NCBI RefSeq assembly: GCF_001466725.1
Contig: NZ_CP013650.1
Coordinates: 2,170,001 to 2,234,000, forward strand
From: Lacimicrobium alkaliphilum
GTDB lineage: Bacteria; Pseudomonadota; Gammaproteobacteria; Enterobacterales; Alteromonadaceae
Direction: 5' to 3'
DNA length: 64,000 nucleotides
Shown here: positions 1 through 9,721 of the stretch, piece by piece
How the letters are laid out: every line of letters starts with the position of its first letter
Position numbering within the stretch: position 1 is the first letter of the stretch
The notes under the pieces: model-generated
The model's database searches: none
Told to the model about the DNA's origin: nothing
The model's input: the letters and a program-made list of their open reading frames with translations, nothing else
Program-made: the position numbers and the translations under genes

Positions 1-299
1 CGGGCTCGTTTTGCTCTGATGATCAGAGCCGCGACACTGAGCAGGAAACAACCTCCCAGCAGCAGCAACAATATCAGCGTCATGGGCGCATCCCAGAAGT
101 CCCGGCTGTTGACATTTTTATAGTCGAAAAAGCCGGGGGAAATCTCCGGGCGGGCATAATGAAATACCAGCATGGCAATGACAAACAGACACCAGCCCAA
201 TATCACGCCAATACTGAGAACACGGTACAAGGTGTCTTTTTTTGCCGGAGTATGACGGCGATCGACGCCGTCCCAGTGGTTATCTTCTTTATTCATCAT
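1..299 (-). CDS. Two-TM membrane protein, 3' end cut by window edge
   Basis: The reading frame starts at ATG 297-299 (a second in-frame ATG follows directly) and stays open to base 1, giving about 99 residues of an incomplete protein. It has a charged cytoplasm-like N-terminus (NKEDNHWDGVDRRHTP), a hydrophobic stretch at about residues 29-45 (GVILGWCLFVIAMLVF), a short polar loop with FFDYKNVNSRDFW, and a second stretch at about 72-92 rich in Leu (LILLLLLGGCFLL). That suggests a small inner-membrane protein with two helices. It is divergent from asnS. I do not recognise the family, and no clear ribosome binding site is visible, so the start is uncertain. Confidence 0.6.
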   Translation of the reverse strand, partial: MMNKEDNHWDGVDRRHTPAKKDTLYRVLSIGVILGWCLFVIAMLVFHYARPEISPGFFDYKNVNSRDFWDAPMTLILLLLLGGCFLLSVAALIIRAKRA

Positions 300-491
300 G
301 GATTTTGCTTGAGTCTGCCAGCCAGCCAAGTAAGATTACAGGCCTTATCCGGCACAGGTGCGAACATCTTATATTCTACCCGTGTCTGAGATAACCTGAA
401 ATATTACCATTTGATAAAATTTTTCAGAATTTTCAAATAATTATAGAACATATTAGCAGGATCCCTGCGCGGGATCGCACGGAGAGGTTAG

Positions 492-1889
492 ATGGCGCAT
501 ACCCCAGTAGTTGATATTCTCAAGGGTCAGCACGCACAAGGTGCAACAGTAACGGTAAAAGGCTGGGTTCGTACCCGCCGTGATTCTAAAGCCGGACTGT
601 CTTTTATTGCCCTGCATGATGGCAGTTGTTTCGATCCTGTTCAGGTGATTGCCCTCAATAATCTGGAGAATTATCAGCAGGTGCAAAAACTGACCACAGG
701 ATGTTCGGTTGCCGTTACCGGCACGGTGAAAGCCTCAGAAGGACAAGGTCAGGCGCTTGAGATTGAAGCGACACAGATAGAGGTGTTGGGCTGGGTAGAA
801 AATCCTGATACTTACCCGATGGCGGCAAAACGTCACAGTGTGGAGTTTTTGCGCGAACATGCGCACCTGCGCCCCCGTACTAATGTGATAGGTGCAGTGA
901 CCCGTATTCGTAACTGTTTGTCACAGGCCATTCATCGCTTTTTCCATGAGCGCGGCTATTTCTGGATCAGCACCCCTATTGTTACCGCCAGCGACTGTGA
1001 AGGTGCAGGAGAAATGTTCAGGGTGTCGACCCTGGATATGCTTAACCTGCCTAAGGATGACAAAGGTCAGGTGGATTTTTCTCAGGATTTCTTCGGTAAA
1101 GAAGCCTTTTTGACTGTGTCCGGGCAGTTAAACGTAGAAACCTTTGCCTGTGCCATGTCTAAGGTTTACACCTTTGGGCCCACATTCAGGGCAGAAAACT
1201 CCAATACCAGCCGCCATCTTGCTGAATTCTGGATGATTGAACCTGAAGTGGCCTTTGCCGATCTCAGTGATATCGCCCACCTGGCTGAAGATATGCTCAA
1301 GTACGTGTTCAAAGCCGTACTCGAAGAGCGTGCTGATGATATGGCCTTTTTTGCTCAGCGCATTAATAAGGATGCTATCAGCCGCCTGGAAAAAGTAATT
1401 GATCAGGATTTTGTGCGCATGGACTACACCGACGCCATTAATATCCTGCAAAAATCCGGTAAGAAATTTGAATTCCCGGTGGCCTGGGGTGTGGATCTGT
1501 CCTCCGAGCACGAACGCTATCTTGCCGAGGAGCATGTGGGTGCGCCAATCATTATGCAGAACTACCCCAAAGACATTAAAGCCTTCTATATGCGTATCAA
1601 CGACGATAATAAAACCGTAGCCGCCATGGACGTACTGGCGCCCGGCATTGGTGAAATTATCGGTGGTTCACAGCGTGAAGAAAGACTGGATGTGTTTGAC
1701 CGGCGCTTAGAAGAAATGGGCCTGGATAAGGAAGACTACAGCTGGTACCGCGATCTGCGCCGCTATGGCACTGTACCTCACTCCGGATTCGGACTGGGCT
1801 TTGAGCGCCTGGTAGCCTATGTGACCGGCATGCAGAACGTTCGGGATGTGATCCCCTTCCCGCGCACGCCAGGCAGCGCCAGCTACTGA
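492..1889 (+). CDS. asnS: Asparaginyl-tRNA synthetase
   Basis: This is the cytoplasmic class IIb synthetase that charges tRNA-Asn with asparagine using ATP. At 465 residues it matches the usual bacterial AsnS length. The N-terminal OB-fold anticodon-binding domain covers about residues 15-100 ([16 protein letters not shown]). Class II motif 1 lies near 130-165, motif 2 is the [16 protein letters not shown] segment near 232-247, and motif 3 is [15 protein letters not shown] at 432-446, followed by the typical VIPFPRTPG tail. The start is supported by GGAGAGG at 481-487, five bases before the ATG. It is a single-gene unit with a candidate terminator just downstream. Confidence 0.98.
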   Translation: MAHTPVVDILKGQHAQGATVTVKGWVRTRRDSKAGLSFIALHDGSCFDPVQVIALNNLENYQQVQKLTTGCSVAVTGTVKASEGQGQALEIEATQIEVLGWVENPDTYPMAAKRHSVEFLREHAHLRPRTNVIGAVTRIRNCLSQAIHRFFHERGYFWISTPIVTASDCEGAGEMFRVSTLDMLNLPKDDKGQVDFSQDFFGKEAFLTVSGQLNVETFACAMSKVYTFGPTFRAENSNTSRHLAEFWMIEPEVAFADLSDIAHLAEDMLKYVFKAVLEERADDMAFFAQRINKDAISRLEKVIDQDFVRMDYTDAINILQKSGKKFEFPVAWGVDLSSEHERYLAEEHVGAPIIMQNYPKDIKAFYMRINDDNKTVAAMDVLAPGIGEIIGGSQREERLDVFDRRLEEMGLDKEDYSWYRDLRRYGTVPHSGFGLGFERLVAYVTGMQNVRDVIPFPRTPGSASY

Positions 1890-1943
1890 GCTTTAAAAAA
1901 ATACATAGAAAACCCAGTTCCTATGTTTCTAAGATAGAATATA

Positions 1944-1992
1944 AGCCCTGTTAAGGTTTTATTACACCGATAAACAACAGGGCTATATTTTT
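1944..1992 (+). terminator. Candidate terminator after asnS
   Basis: A perfect 9-bp stem, AGCCCTGTT (1944-1952) with AACAGGGCT (1976-1984), is followed by a T-rich run at 1986-1992. The 23-base loop is longer than in ideal intrinsic terminators. It sits between the convergent asnS and the 1998-2459 gene. Confidence 0.5.
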
Positions 1993-1997
1993 ATAGG

Positions 1998-2459
1998 CTA
2001 AAAGCGATAACCAACGTTTATTATTAAATCCCTTATATCTTTGCTATCACCGTTTCCAACCGCATAACCCGCACCAACATAAAAGCCAGCCTTGTCTATT
2101 CCATTAAAATAATAACTGTAGTTTGCTGCTCCTCCATATATAACTTCTCTCTCGCCCATTACTGTTTCTTGGCCTACATTTCCAGCAAACAAGCCCACGG
2201 AATGCTTACTACTATTAAAAATATAGCCAGACTGAAAACCAACGCCAATACCACAATTGTCGACCAAATCCCCTTCGCGTAGGCGCCAACAACCAATTGA
2301 AGCATACCCTAATGTATGAGTATTACCATATCCTGCACTAGCACCAAAGCCACTTGTTTGTAACCCATACCCAGCACTAAAAAGCATCTCATCCGCATCT
2401 ATTGATTGAGAAGAAAATAAAAACACCAACAATAAAACTAATTTACATGTATTTTTCAT
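1998..2459 (-). CDS. Secreted beta-barrel-like protein, unknown function
   Basis: A 153-residue protein with a clear Sec signal peptide (Lys-rich start, then LVLLLVFLFSSQS; cleavage likely near residue 22). The mature part is rich in Gly, Tyr and aromatic residues with alternating polar and hydrophobic positions (SAGYGLQTSGFGASAGYGN) and ends in an aromatic residue (NVGYRF). Those are hallmarks of small outer-membrane beta-barrels. I cannot assign a family. It belongs to an AT-rich three-gene block on the minus strand (1998-3567) whose base composition differs from its neighbours, suggesting horizontal acquisition. An outer-membrane location is inferred from the signal peptide and C-terminal Phe. 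Confidence 0.7.
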   Translation of the reverse strand: MKNTCKLVLLLVFLFSSQSIDADEMLFSAGYGLQTSGFGASAGYGNTHTLGYASIGCWRLREGDLVDNCGIGVGFQSGYIFNSSKHSVGLFAGNVGQETVMGEREVIYGGAANYSYYFNGIDKAGFYVGAGYAVGNGDSKDIRDLIINVGYRF

Positions 2460-2503
2460 TACAGAATCCTTTGCCTAGTTATCTGATTAATTATTTTGTG
2501 TCT

Positions 2504-3196
2504 TTAAGGGATATCTCCACAGCTAGAGCAATCCTGTCCGCCGTTATAAAAAACAGAACCTATCTGTATCGTTTTTGAGTATGTTCCATCTGATATCCTT
2601 GCAGACACATTGTATATTCCATTGTATTGAGGGTAAGGAGTTTTTTGCGTTGATGTGCTTATCACTTTTTCCTCTCTATTCCAATATGTATTCAAGTAAA
2701 CATAAGTGATTTTTGGTAGGCCATTTCCCTCTATACTGTTCTTTGAAAAGCTATCTATATTAGCAGATATATTGGTTGTTATTTTATTTCCTCCTGATAT
2801 AGAATTCGCAGAGCCAGTGGGTAGTGTATGAATATATATCATCAATGATGAGCACTTTGTTGTAGCTTCATTAACTGTCCAAACCCAACCTAGTCCTCTA
2901 GCTGATGATGAGAAAGACATACTATAATATGCATTGCTATCAAGATTTGTTTGATCCGAACCCACATAACCAACTTCACTATTAAAAAAGTCTACGTATT
3001 CGTCAATCGGTGGAATTGAAAATGGGTAATCTCCTTTATATTGATGAGTTACGCCTATAGCAGCGTATTTAGGTCCTTCAGTTGTTAAATCTGTTGAAGT
3101 TCCCTCAACGCAACCTGCCGGAGGTTCTCCAGCAAAGCTCATAATAGAAATTGAATAGGCGGCAATTGTTAATAACACTACTTTTATATAATCCAT
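2504..3196 (-). CDS. Secreted protein of unknown function
   Basis: A 230-residue protein with an N-terminal signal peptide (hydrophobic VVLLTIAAYSISIMSFAG, cleavage near residue 22). The mature chain is Ser/Thr/Asn/Tyr-rich and beta-like. It has a Cys near the mature N-terminus (PPAGC), another in the middle (TTKCSS) and a CSSC-type pair near the C-terminus (QDCSSCGDIP), so disulfides are possible in the periplasm or outside the cell. No catalytic motif or known domain is recognised. The coding sequence is markedly AT-rich compared with asnS and pyrF. It lies between the barrel-like gene and a lipoprotein gene on the same strand and may be cotranscribed with them. Confidence 0.7.
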   Translation of the reverse strand: MDYIKVVLLTIAAYSISIMSFAGEPPAGCVEGTSTDLTTEGPKYAAIGVTHQYKGDYPFSIPPIDEYVDFFNSEVGYVGSDQTNLDSNAYYSMSFSSSARGLGWVWTVNEATTKCSSLMIYIHTLPTGSANSISGGNKITTNISANIDSFSKNSIEGNGLPKITYVYLNTYWNREEKVISTSTQKTPYPQYNGIYNVSARISDGTYSKTIQIGSVFYNGGQDCSSCGDIP

Positions 3197-3252
3197 ATAT
3201 AGTACGTTCCTAATAAATAAGTATTACAAATAAAGATTTTTACTCACTAAAC

Positions 3253-3567
3253 TCAATTTACATTAACCTCCTTATTGTTTTCCCCACAAACAATGTTTTT
3301 TTCACCTATATGATAAAGATTATTGATTAATACGTAGCTGCCGGAAATAATTGCTGTACTGGGAAGTAAGATGGGAGTGAGTATGATGCCGCTAATCGAA
3401 TAATAGCTATTGCTGTCTTTAGCGACATCCACAACTTTTAAGACTTTTCGATCAGAAGATAGCTCGCATGTTACAGTATTTGACTCTTCACTCTCGTTAA
3501 CTGGAAGAGCAATACAACCAGAAACAATAACTGATAGGGAGAGAAAAAAGAGCCGAGACCATTGCAT
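3253..3567 (-). CDS. Small lipoprotein, unknown function
   Basis: A 104-residue protein starting MQWSRLFFLSLSVIVSGC. The VSGC lipobox puts the lipidated Cys at position 18, so a membrane-anchored periplasmic lipoprotein is predicted. A second hydrophobic stretch (about 58-75, ISGIILTPILLPSTAIIS) could be a membrane segment or buried strand. The mature protein has two further Cys residues (TCELSS and IVCGEN). It is the first gene of the AT-rich minus-strand block. No family is recognised. Confidence 0.65.
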   Translation of the reverse strand: MQWSRLFFLSLSVIVSGCIALPVNESEESNTVTCELSSDRKVLKVVDVAKDSNSYYSISGIILTPILLPSTAIISGSYVLINNLYHIGEKNIVCGENNKEVNVN

Positions 3568-3634
3568 AGAGCTTCTTCCATTTGCTTATACATTAAGGAT
3601 AATATGCTGCAAATCTTGAACAGTTACAAGACCG

Positions 3635-4189
3635 TCACTCATCCCAAAACTCGAAATACTGCAAACTGTCTTTAGGGGGGTTGGGCAAAGGTTTAGTAGC
3701 CGGTGTACCGAGATATAGAAAGCCCAGGATTTCATCCTGTTCGGCTAACTCAAGAGATTTTTTCACTTCTTCGTTTTGCGCATAGCTGCCGGTACGCCAG
3801 ATCCCGCTAAAGTTCTGCGCCACCGCGGCCATTTGCATGGCATGCACGGCGCAGGACGTTGAGGCAATCTGCTCGATCCAGGGTACTTTGTCGTGCTCCT
3901 GATAGCGGCAGATTGCAATGACCACCATTGGCGCCCTTAACGGTAACTGAGGCGCCCTCTCGATATCTTTCTCTGACATATCAGTATTGATCGCCGCCAG
4001 CTCAAATACTTCGCCCAGTTTACGCAGCCCCTTGCCCTGACAAACGATAAAGCGCCAGGGTTTTAAGCCCATATGATCGGGGGCTCTGAGTGCTGCCTGC
4101 ATAATATTTTCCAGCTCCTGGCCTTGTGGTGCAGGAGATTGTAATCTGGGTTGAGAAGAACGATTCAGTAACAGATCTAATGCTTGCAT
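3635..4189 (-). CDS. ydjA: YdjA-type nitroreductase family flavoprotein
   Basis: A 184-residue protein closely resembling E. coli YdjA (183 residues), a minimal nitroreductase-fold FMN protein that reduces substrates with NAD(P)H. The physiological substrate is not known. The FMN-phosphate-binding start LLNRSSQPRL (about 6-15), the flavin-contact segment RAPDHMGLKPWRF (about 35-47) and the C-terminal LGFLYLGTPA (about 154-163) are all present. It is a single gene, divergent from the small ORF at 4329. A longer overlapping frame starting at 4265 is out of frame with this family. Confidence 0.9.
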   Translation of the reverse strand: MQALDLLLNRSSQPRLQSPAPQGQELENIMQAALRAPDHMGLKPWRFIVCQGKGLRKLGEVFELAAINTDMSEKDIERAPQLPLRAPMVVIAICRYQEHDKVPWIEQIASTSCAVHAMQMAAVAQNFSGIWRTGSYAQNEEVKKSLELAEQDEILGFLYLGTPATKPLPNPPKDSLQYFEFWDE

Positions 4190-4328
4190 AAAGTGGGGTC
4201 CGGTTGGTCAGGAACTTCAGGCTAATAGCAATCCGCATAGAAAATGATTCACGCTGAGTTAGCAATTATCGATGTGGATTGGTATAAACATGCCATTACA
4301 ATAGCTAAGAGTAAATATCCTATCCGTT

Positions 4329-4502
4329 ATGGACTCAGATAAAGTGAGAAAAAACGGCAATCTTCACCGTCTTTTTGCAAAATCAGGGGGCAAAACTAAT
4401 GATAAGACTGCCAGACTGATTAAAACCTTTGCCGAAGACGATCACAAACGTATCGCCAGGCTGATTCAGGCCTGGCTGAAAGAGGACGAAAAAAAGACCT
4501 AG
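4329..4502 (+). CDS. Small basic protein (57 aa), unknown
   Basis: This short frame begins at ATG 4329 and ends with TAG at 4500-4502, overlapping the end of convergent pyrF by four bases. The 57 residues are strongly charged. The helical C-terminal half ([26 protein letters not shown]) vaguely recalls the helical tail segments of flagellar M-ring proteins (FliF) that face FliG, but this is weak resemblance from memory, not an assignment. There is no strong Shine-Dalgarno sequence. Support comes from protein-like composition and from filling the gap between ydjA and pyrF. Confidence 0.5.
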   Translation: MDSDKVRKNGNLHRLFAKSGGKTNDKTARLIKTFAEDDHKRIARLIQAWLKEDEKKT

Positions 4503-5200
4503 CCCTGCTGCAACGACTGATTGATCTGATCCAGCGCCATCGCAGGATCTTCAGCCTGGGTAATGGGCCTGCCGATCACCATATAATCCACGCCAGCCTG
4601 TAATGCCTGCTGTGGCGTCATCACCCGCTGCTGATCGCCCTGCGCCGCACCTTTGGGCCTGATTCCCGGGGTGACCAGTTTAAAGTCTGTACCACATTGC
4701 TGTTTAAGAGTACGGGCTTCCTGTGCCGAACAGACTACCCCGTCGAGCCCGGAATGCTTTGCCAGCCCTGCCAGGTAACTCACCTGCTCAGCCGGTGACA
4801 GCCGGATGCCGGTCTCGGTTAAATCCTCTGCCGACATACTGGTCAGCACAGTAACGGCGATCAATATTGGCCTGTCATCGCCAAATTGCTGCAGGGCTTC
4901 GAGACTCTCTCTCATCATTTTGCTGCCGCCACTGGCATGCACATTGACCATCCATACACCGAGCTCTGCCGCTGCGATGCAGGCCCTGCCTACCGTGGTG
5001 GGAATATCGTGAAATTTCAGATCCAGAAACACATCAAAATCCCGGGCTACAAGCTGTTTAACCAGGGCCGGGCCGAAATAGGTGAACATTTCTTTGCCGA
5101 CTTTCAACCTGCATGATCTGGGATCGACACTGTCGGCAAAGCTCAGCGCCTTATGCTCACTATCAAAATCCAGCGCTACTACTACTTTTGCGTCGTTCAT
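4499..5200 (-). CDS. pyrF: Orotidine 5'-phosphate decarboxylase
   Basis: Catalyses the last step of de novo UMP synthesis, decarboxylating OMP in the cytoplasm. The 233-residue protein is a standard-length TIM barrel. The catalytic DxKxxD array is intact: D60, K62 and D65 in [10 protein letters not shown], with D11 and K33 on earlier strands. The phosphate-binding segments VTPGIRP and VIGRPI are near residues 183 and 209. The ATG directly abuts the lapB stop codon, so lapA-lapB-pyrF are probably one transcript, the same order as in E. coli. Confidence 0.97.
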   Translation of the reverse strand: MNDAKVVVALDFDSEHKALSFADSVDPRSCRLKVGKEMFTYFGPALVKQLVARDFDVFLDLKFHDIPTTVGRACIAAAELGVWMVNVHASGGSKMMRESLEALQQFGDDRPILIAVTVLTSMSAEDLTETGIRLSPAEQVSYLAGLAKHSGLDGVVCSAQEARTLKQQCGTDFKLVTPGIRPKGAAQGDQQRVMTPQQALQAGVDYMVIGRPITQAEDPAMALDQINQSLQQG

Positions 5201-6370
5201 TTACTCTCCATCCAACCCTTTAATCGGCTTGACCACGCCCCACTTCTTACAGGAAGGGCACAACCAGTGAATTTTACGTCCGGAAAAACCGCAGGAAACG
5301 CAACGGTACTTGGGCCGTTGCTCAATTTGTTCGTGGATCAGTTCCTGCAGCATACTCAGGCTGAGCCCCACCTGCTCACCACCATCCTGCTGCTGATACT
5401 GGGAAATCAGCGTCTCGAAGCCTTTCATAGTAGGTTTTTCACGCAGTTGCCTGAGTAAAAATTCAGAGGCTTCCTGCAACTGTCCCTTTTTGGCCAATAA
5501 TTTTGAGCGGGCCAGATAAGCAGTAGCACACTGCTGATAATAATCCTCCAGTAAAGCTTCAAATTCTGAGCTGTCGCCCAGCTTTTCAGAACACTCCTCC
5601 AATAATGGAACCGCTTCACTCAGCCAGGTAATATCCCTTATGGGTACCTCTTTAAGGTAAGTCTGAGCCTGCTGATAGTTTTGTTGAGTCATCGCCATTT
5701 TGCCTAATATCAACCAGGGACGAACAGCATGTTCATCAGACAATATGGCCTTTTGCAGGCATTTTTCAGCCTTTTCAAAATCCTGTTTCTTGAGGTAGAT
5801 ATCCGCCTGCTCACAGTAAAAATGGGAGACCCGTTCACACAACTCCAGGCTGTCACCATGACAATCCACCATCTTCTCCGCCAGTTCAATGGCCCGCTCC
5901 CACTCCTTAGTGCTTTGGTAGATATTAAACAGCTGCTGCTGGGCATCAAGAAAGTATTTTTCGCTGTCCAGTAACTGCAGAAACACCGACTCGGCCCGTT
6001 CCAGAAAGCCAGCCAGCAAATAATCCCGTCCCAGCTCCTTCAGGGCCTGTTGCTTCTGGGTGTCTGAAAGCAGTTCCTTGTCCACCAGGTTCTGATGCAC
6101 CCGGATAGCCCTGTCCAACTCGCCACGATGACGAAAGAAGTTGCCCATGGCGATATGGGTTTCCACCGTATCGCTGTCAACATTGATCATTTTCATCAGG
6201 GTGTCGACGGCCTTATCAGGCTGATCGGAAAGCAGAAAGTTTAAACCACGGTAATAATGGCGGGAGAGGATGCTGGACTGTTTGCGCTGGGCCTGACGCA
6301 CACTGTTGCGTCCCATCACCCAGCCATAGCCTGCGGCTACAGGCAAAAGCAGAAAGAGGAGTTCAAGCAT
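5201..6370 (-). CDS. lapB: LPS assembly protein LapB (YciM)
   Basis: An inner-membrane TPR protein that, in E. coli, presents LpxC to the FtsH protease and so restrains LPS synthesis. The 389 residues begin with a single TM helix (about 1-20, LELLFLLLPVAAGYG), followed by TPR-like helical repeats through about 340. The chain ends in a rubredoxin-type metal site with C357, C360, C371 and C374 (CVSC and CPSC). All hallmark parts are present. The gene is five bases downstream of lapA and abuts pyrF. Its antagonist YejM/LapC is encoded at 51243-52781 in this window. Confidence 0.96.
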   Translation of the reverse strand: MLELLFLLLPVAAGYGWVMGRNSVRQAQRKQSSILSRHYYRGLNFLLSDQPDKAVDTLMKMINVDSDTVETHIAMGNFFRHRGELDRAIRVHQNLVDKELLSDTQKQQALKELGRDYLLAGFLERAESVFLQLLDSEKYFLDAQQQLFNIYQSTKEWERAIELAEKMVDCHGDSLELCERVSHFYCEQADIYLKKQDFEKAEKCLQKAILSDEHAVRPWLILGKMAMTQQNYQQAQTYLKEVPIRDITWLSEAVPLLEECSEKLGDSSEFEALLEDYYQQCATAYLARSKLLAKKGQLQEASEFLLRQLREKPTMKGFETLISQYQQQDGGEQVGLSLSMLQELIHEQIEQRPKYRCVSCGFSGRKIHWLCPSCKKWGVVKPIKGLDGE

Positions 6371-6375
6371 AAGGC

Positions 6376-6630
6376 TCAGGAGCCCGGACTGGTATTAGCT
6401 ACCCTGGCTCTGCGACGAACCTTGAGGCGGTACCCCATAAACCACAGCAGCCATATAGCCACGGTGACAGCGACACCACCGACAAAGCAGATAGCCATCA
6501 GTGCTGAAAGTGGCAACTGACTTTGCGCAATCAAGTAGTTGACCTGTACCAACTGGTCATTCTGTGCGCCCAATGCCAGGGCCAGCAAAAATACCAGCAA
6601 AGCAAGCAATAGAGCCAATATCAGTTTCAA
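6376..6630 (-). CDS. lapA: LapA (YciS) inner-membrane protein
   Basis: An 84-residue protein with two hydrophobic helices (about 1-22, LILALLLALLVFLLALALG, and about 42-66) separated by the LVQVNYLIAQ loop typical of LapA-domain (DUF1049) proteins. It ends in a basic cytoplasmic tail (RLKVRRRARV). LapA is a partner of LapB in LPS homeostasis. Position directly upstream of lapB matches E. coli. Confidence 0.92.
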   Translation of the reverse strand: MKLILALLLALLVFLLALALGAQNDQLVQVNYLIAQSQLPLSALMAICFVGGVAVTVAIWLLWFMGYRLKVRRRARVANTSPGS

Positions 6631-6715
6631 TGGAATCTCCTACAGGCCGCACAGCATAAGGTGTTAATGCACGGCAGGCAATACAGGTGTTTGATTATAC
6701 CAATGAATTGCAAAG

Positions 6716-6750
6716 AAAAAAAAACGGCATTCTTAAAAAAGAATGCCGTT
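6716..6750 (-). terminator. Strong intrinsic terminator of rpsA-ihfB
   Basis: A 12-bp perfect stem, AACGGCATTCTT (6723-6734) with AAGAATGCCGTT (6739-6750) and a 4-base loop. On the minus strand it is followed by a run of T (A-run 6716-6722 on the plus strand). It lies 16 bases beyond the ihfB stop and separates ihfB from lapA. Confidence 0.9.
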
Positions 6751-6766
6751 ATTGATTCGGTAATGA

Positions 6767-7057
6767 TTAATGGGTCATGCCGACATTCACTCTTTCCCTG
6801 AGTTCTTTACCGGGTTTGAAGTGCGGTACGTACTTCCCATCCAGTTTAACCGTTTCACCTGTCTTAGGATTACGCCCTACTCTGGGTGCCCGGTAATGCA
6901 AAGAAAAACTGCCAAAGCCGCGGATTTCAATTCGCTCCCCCTTTTGCAGGGTTTGCGCCATCTGTTCCAGCATTTCCTTTATTGCCAGCTCAACGTCCTT
7001 GGCAGGAATATGTTGAGACTGTTCGGCCAGTCTTTCGATTAATTCCGATTTGGTCAT
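6767..7057 (-). CDS. ihfB: Integration host factor subunit beta
   Basis: A nucleoid protein that pairs with IhfA to bend DNA sharply at specific sites. The 96 residues show the HU/IHF fold: two N-terminal helices (about 3-38), the core [14 protein letters not shown] (about 43-56), and the DNA-clasping beta arm whose tip GRNPKTGE carries the intercalating proline P64. The conserved [10 protein letters not shown] follows at 79-88. The gene lies 69 bases downstream of rpsA, as in most gammaproteobacteria, and ends at a strong terminator. Confidence 0.97.
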   Translation of the reverse strand: MTKSELIERLAEQSQHIPAKDVELAIKEMLEQMAQTLQKGERIEIRGFGSFSLHYRAPRVGRNPKTGETVKLDGKYVPHFKPGKELRERVNVGMTH

Positions 7058-7126
7058 GGCAACCTCGTTGTCAAAGCCCTACAGTTACCGATGAAGTAAG
7101 GGAGACCAGAACGGCCTCCCGTCCTT

Positions 7127-8800
7127 TTACTCTTCGCCTTTGGCTGCTTTAAAGGCTTCTGCCATTGCACTGCCAAAGCCACCATCGTCCTGTTGGTTAA
7201 CTTTTTCGATCGCTTCTTTTTCTTCCGCATGATCCTTCGCCTTCACAGACAAGCTGACCACCCGGTTCTTACGATCGACACCAACGAACTTGGCTTCAAT
7301 ATCTTCACCGACATTTACTACTTCAGAAGCATCGTCTACACGGTCACGCATCAAATCTGCTGCGCGGATGTAACCTTCAACTTCTTCAGCCAGTTCAACT
7401 GTTACGCCTTTGGCGTCTACAGCGGTAACCTTACCAACAACGATAGCACCTTTCTTGTTATCTGTCAGATACTTATTGAAAGGATCTTCTTCGATTTGTT
7501 TAACACCAAGAGAGATACGCTCACGCTCAGGATCAACCTGTAATACGATAGCGGAGATTTCATCGCCTTTCTTGAATTCACGCACGGCTTCTTCACCGGT
7601 CTTGTTCCAGGAAATATCGGACAGGTGAACCAGACCATCGATACCGCCATCCAGGCCGATAAAGATACCAAAGTCGGTAATAGACTTGATCTTGCCAGAG
7701 ACTTTGTCGCCTTTATTGTGCGACTTGGCAAACTCTTCCCAGGGGTTAGGCTTGCACTGTTTCAGACCAAGAGAAATACGACGACGCTCTTCGTCGATTT
7801 CCAGCACCATAACTTCAACGGTATCACCCAGGTTAACAACCTTGGACGGGTGAATGTTCTTGTTAGTCCAGTCCATTTCAGATACGTGTACCAGACCTTC
7901 AACGCCATCTTCAATCTCAACGAAGCAACCGTAATCTGTCAGATTTGTAACCTGACCGCTCAGACGGGTACCTTCAGGATAACGCTCGGCGATTTCTGTC
8001 CACGGATCGCTGCCCATTTGCTTCATGCCAAGAGACACGCGGGACTTCTCACGATCAAACTTAAGCACCTTAACCTGAATTTCGTCGCCAACATTAACGA
8101 TTTCACTGGGGTGCTTAACACGCTTCCAGGCCATATCTGTGATATGCAACAGGCCGTCTACACCACCTAAGTCAACAAAGGCACCGTAATCAGTCAGATT
8201 CTTAACGATACCTTTCACTTCCAGACCTTCTTCAAGGTTGGCCAGTAATTGTTCGCGTTCTGCACTGTTCTCAGCTTCAATAACAGCACGGCGGGAAACC
8301 ACAACGTTGTTACGCTTGGCATCCAGCTTAATAACTTTAAATTCCAGCTCTTTGCCTTCCAGGTGAGTAGTATCACGCACAGGGCGTACATCCACCAAAG
8401 AACCTGGCAGGAAGGCACGTACGGCATTCACTTCAACCGTAAAGCCGCCTTTGACCTTACCATTGATCACACCAATGATAGTGGCTTTCTCATCATAGGC
8501 TTTTTCTAACTCAACCCAGGCTTCATGACGCTTGGCTTTCTCGCGAGACAGGATGGTTTCACCAAAGCCGTCTTCCACCGCATCCAGTGCCACATCAACA
8601 GTATCGCCAACAGCGATTTCCAGTTCGCCGTCAGCATTCTTGAACTGCTCGGCAGGAATGGCACTTTCAGACTTGAGACCCGCGTCTACCAGTACGATAT
8701 CTTTATCTATAGCAACAACAGTACCTTTAACAATGGCACCGGGACGGGTTTCAAGTTGTTTTAAACTTTCTTCAAAAAGTTGAGCAAAATTTTCAGTCAT
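7127..8800 (-). CDS. rpsA: 30S ribosomal protein S1
   Basis: The mRNA-binding ribosomal protein needed to initiate on structured or weak Shine-Dalgarno messages. It has 557 residues, the same as E. coli S1. Six S1 OB-fold repeats are visible from their G-x-V-x-x-(I/L) and GLVH-type cores: about 20-86, 105-170, 192-260, 278-347, 364-434 and 451-520 ([19 protein letters not shown] in repeat 3). The acidic C-terminal tail is as expected. It lies between cmk and ihfB. The long opposite-strand open frames within it reflect biased codon use in a highly expressed gene. Confidence 0.98.
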   Translation of the reverse strand: MTENFAQLFEESLKQLETRPGAIVKGTVVAIDKDIVLVDAGLKSESAIPAEQFKNADGELEIAVGDTVDVALDAVEDGFGETILSREKAKRHEAWVELEKAYDEKATIIGVINGKVKGGFTVEVNAVRAFLPGSLVDVRPVRDTTHLEGKELEFKVIKLDAKRNNVVVSRRAVIEAENSAEREQLLANLEEGLEVKGIVKNLTDYGAFVDLGGVDGLLHITDMAWKRVKHPSEIVNVGDEIQVKVLKFDREKSRVSLGMKQMGSDPWTEIAERYPEGTRLSGQVTNLTDYGCFVEIEDGVEGLVHVSEMDWTNKNIHPSKVVNLGDTVEVMVLEIDEERRRISLGLKQCKPNPWEEFAKSHNKGDKVSGKIKSITDFGIFIGLDGGIDGLVHLSDISWNKTGEEAVREFKKGDEISAIVLQVDPERERISLGVKQIEEDPFNKYLTDNKKGAIVVGKVTAVDAKGVTVELAEEVEGYIRAADLMRDRVDDASEVVNVGEDIEAKFVGVDRKNRVVSLSVKAKDHAEEKEAIEKVNQQDDGGFGSAMAEAFKAAKGEE

Positions 8801-8904
8801 AATTTGATTAATTTACATATTGACATCCACTCAGCACTCCCGCTAATGTGGGGTTGTTCGTATTGGCTCGTACCTTCCTGGCCCCGAGCAGTTTTTACCT
8901 GTTT

Positions 8905-9585
8905 TCAGCTGTTGTGGAGTTTCTTTTCTACAAATTCCACAACAGTATCAAGCACTTGCTCTACTGTCATTTGTGTAGAGTCAAGCACCAGCGCATCTTC
9001 AGCCGCCTTCAAAGGAGCGACAGAACGGTTCATATCCCGCTCATCCCGCGCTTTTATATCGGTCAAAAGGCGGTCAATGCTAACATCGCGCCCCTTATCT
9101 TTCAACTGCTTATAGCGCCGTCTGGCACGCTCTTCAGCACTTGCGGTAAGGAATATTTTTGCCTCCGCCGAGGGGAACACAACGGTGCCCATATCGCGCC
9201 CGTCAGCGACCAGCCCCGGATCTTCGCGAAAAGCCCGCTGGCGGCGCAACAACGCCTCCCGAACCCTTGGTAGCGAAGCCACTTGTGAGGCCAGTGCCCC
9301 CACTTCTTCGGTGCGGATGCTGTCACTGACATCTTCGCCCTCAAGAATAATGCGGGTCTGACCATCCTGTATATCAAAATTCACATCCAGTCCCGACGCC
9401 AGAGGCACAAGCCCGAGTTCGTCCTGGGCGTCAATCTGATGATGCACAGAGGCCACAGCCAATACACGATAGATAGCGCCACTGTCGAGAAAGTGCCAGC
9501 CAAGTCTGGCTGCCAGCATGGCACTGACGGTGCCCTTGCCTGCGCCACTCGGTCCGTCGATGGTAATGACAGCTGCTGATTGCAT
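8905..9585 (-). CDS. cmk: Cytidylate kinase
   Basis: Phosphorylates CMP and dCMP with ATP. The P-loop GPSGAGKG sits at residues 9-16 when the start is ATG 9583-9585. That start is preferred because GGGAG lies five bases upstream of it and because the resulting 226-residue protein matches the E. coli length (227) with [13 protein letters not shown] near the N-terminus. An in-frame start at 9624 would add 13 unlikely residues. The LID region with [10 protein letters not shown] and the [13 protein letters not shown] motif are present. Order aroA-cmk-rpsA is conserved. Confidence 0.95.
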   Translation of the reverse strand: MQSAAVITIDGPSGAGKGTVSAMLAARLGWHFLDSGAIYRVLAVASVHHQIDAQDELGLVPLASGLDVNFDIQDGQTRIILEGEDVSDSIRTEEVGALASQVASLPRVREALLRRQRAFREDPGLVADGRDMGTVVFPSAEAKIFLTASAEERARRRYKQLKDKGRDVSIDRLLTDIKARDERDMNRSVAPLKAAEDALVLDSTQMTVEQVLDTVVEFVEKKLHNS

Positions 9586-9721
9586 CTCTTCTCCCATATC
9601 TGTCTTGGCTAAAATCGCGCGCAATTATACGCCTTAGCCGCCGATAAGCAATTTAAGTAGAAGATAAAAGCGGAGTAAGCTGCTCTTACCCCGAATGTTT
9701 TTGCAGATTTAGTCAGAGTGC

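Noticed and set aside
411..446. Possible asnS promoter (TTGATA and an AT-rich -10 region)
   Set aside because: No convincing -10 hexamer at 16-18 bp spacing; any AT-rich stretch would give similar matches.
7625..8170. 181-residue open frame on the plus strand inside rpsA
   Set aside because: Antisense to a complete, highly conserved S1 gene; no start context or recognisable domain. Codon bias of rpsA explains the long frame.
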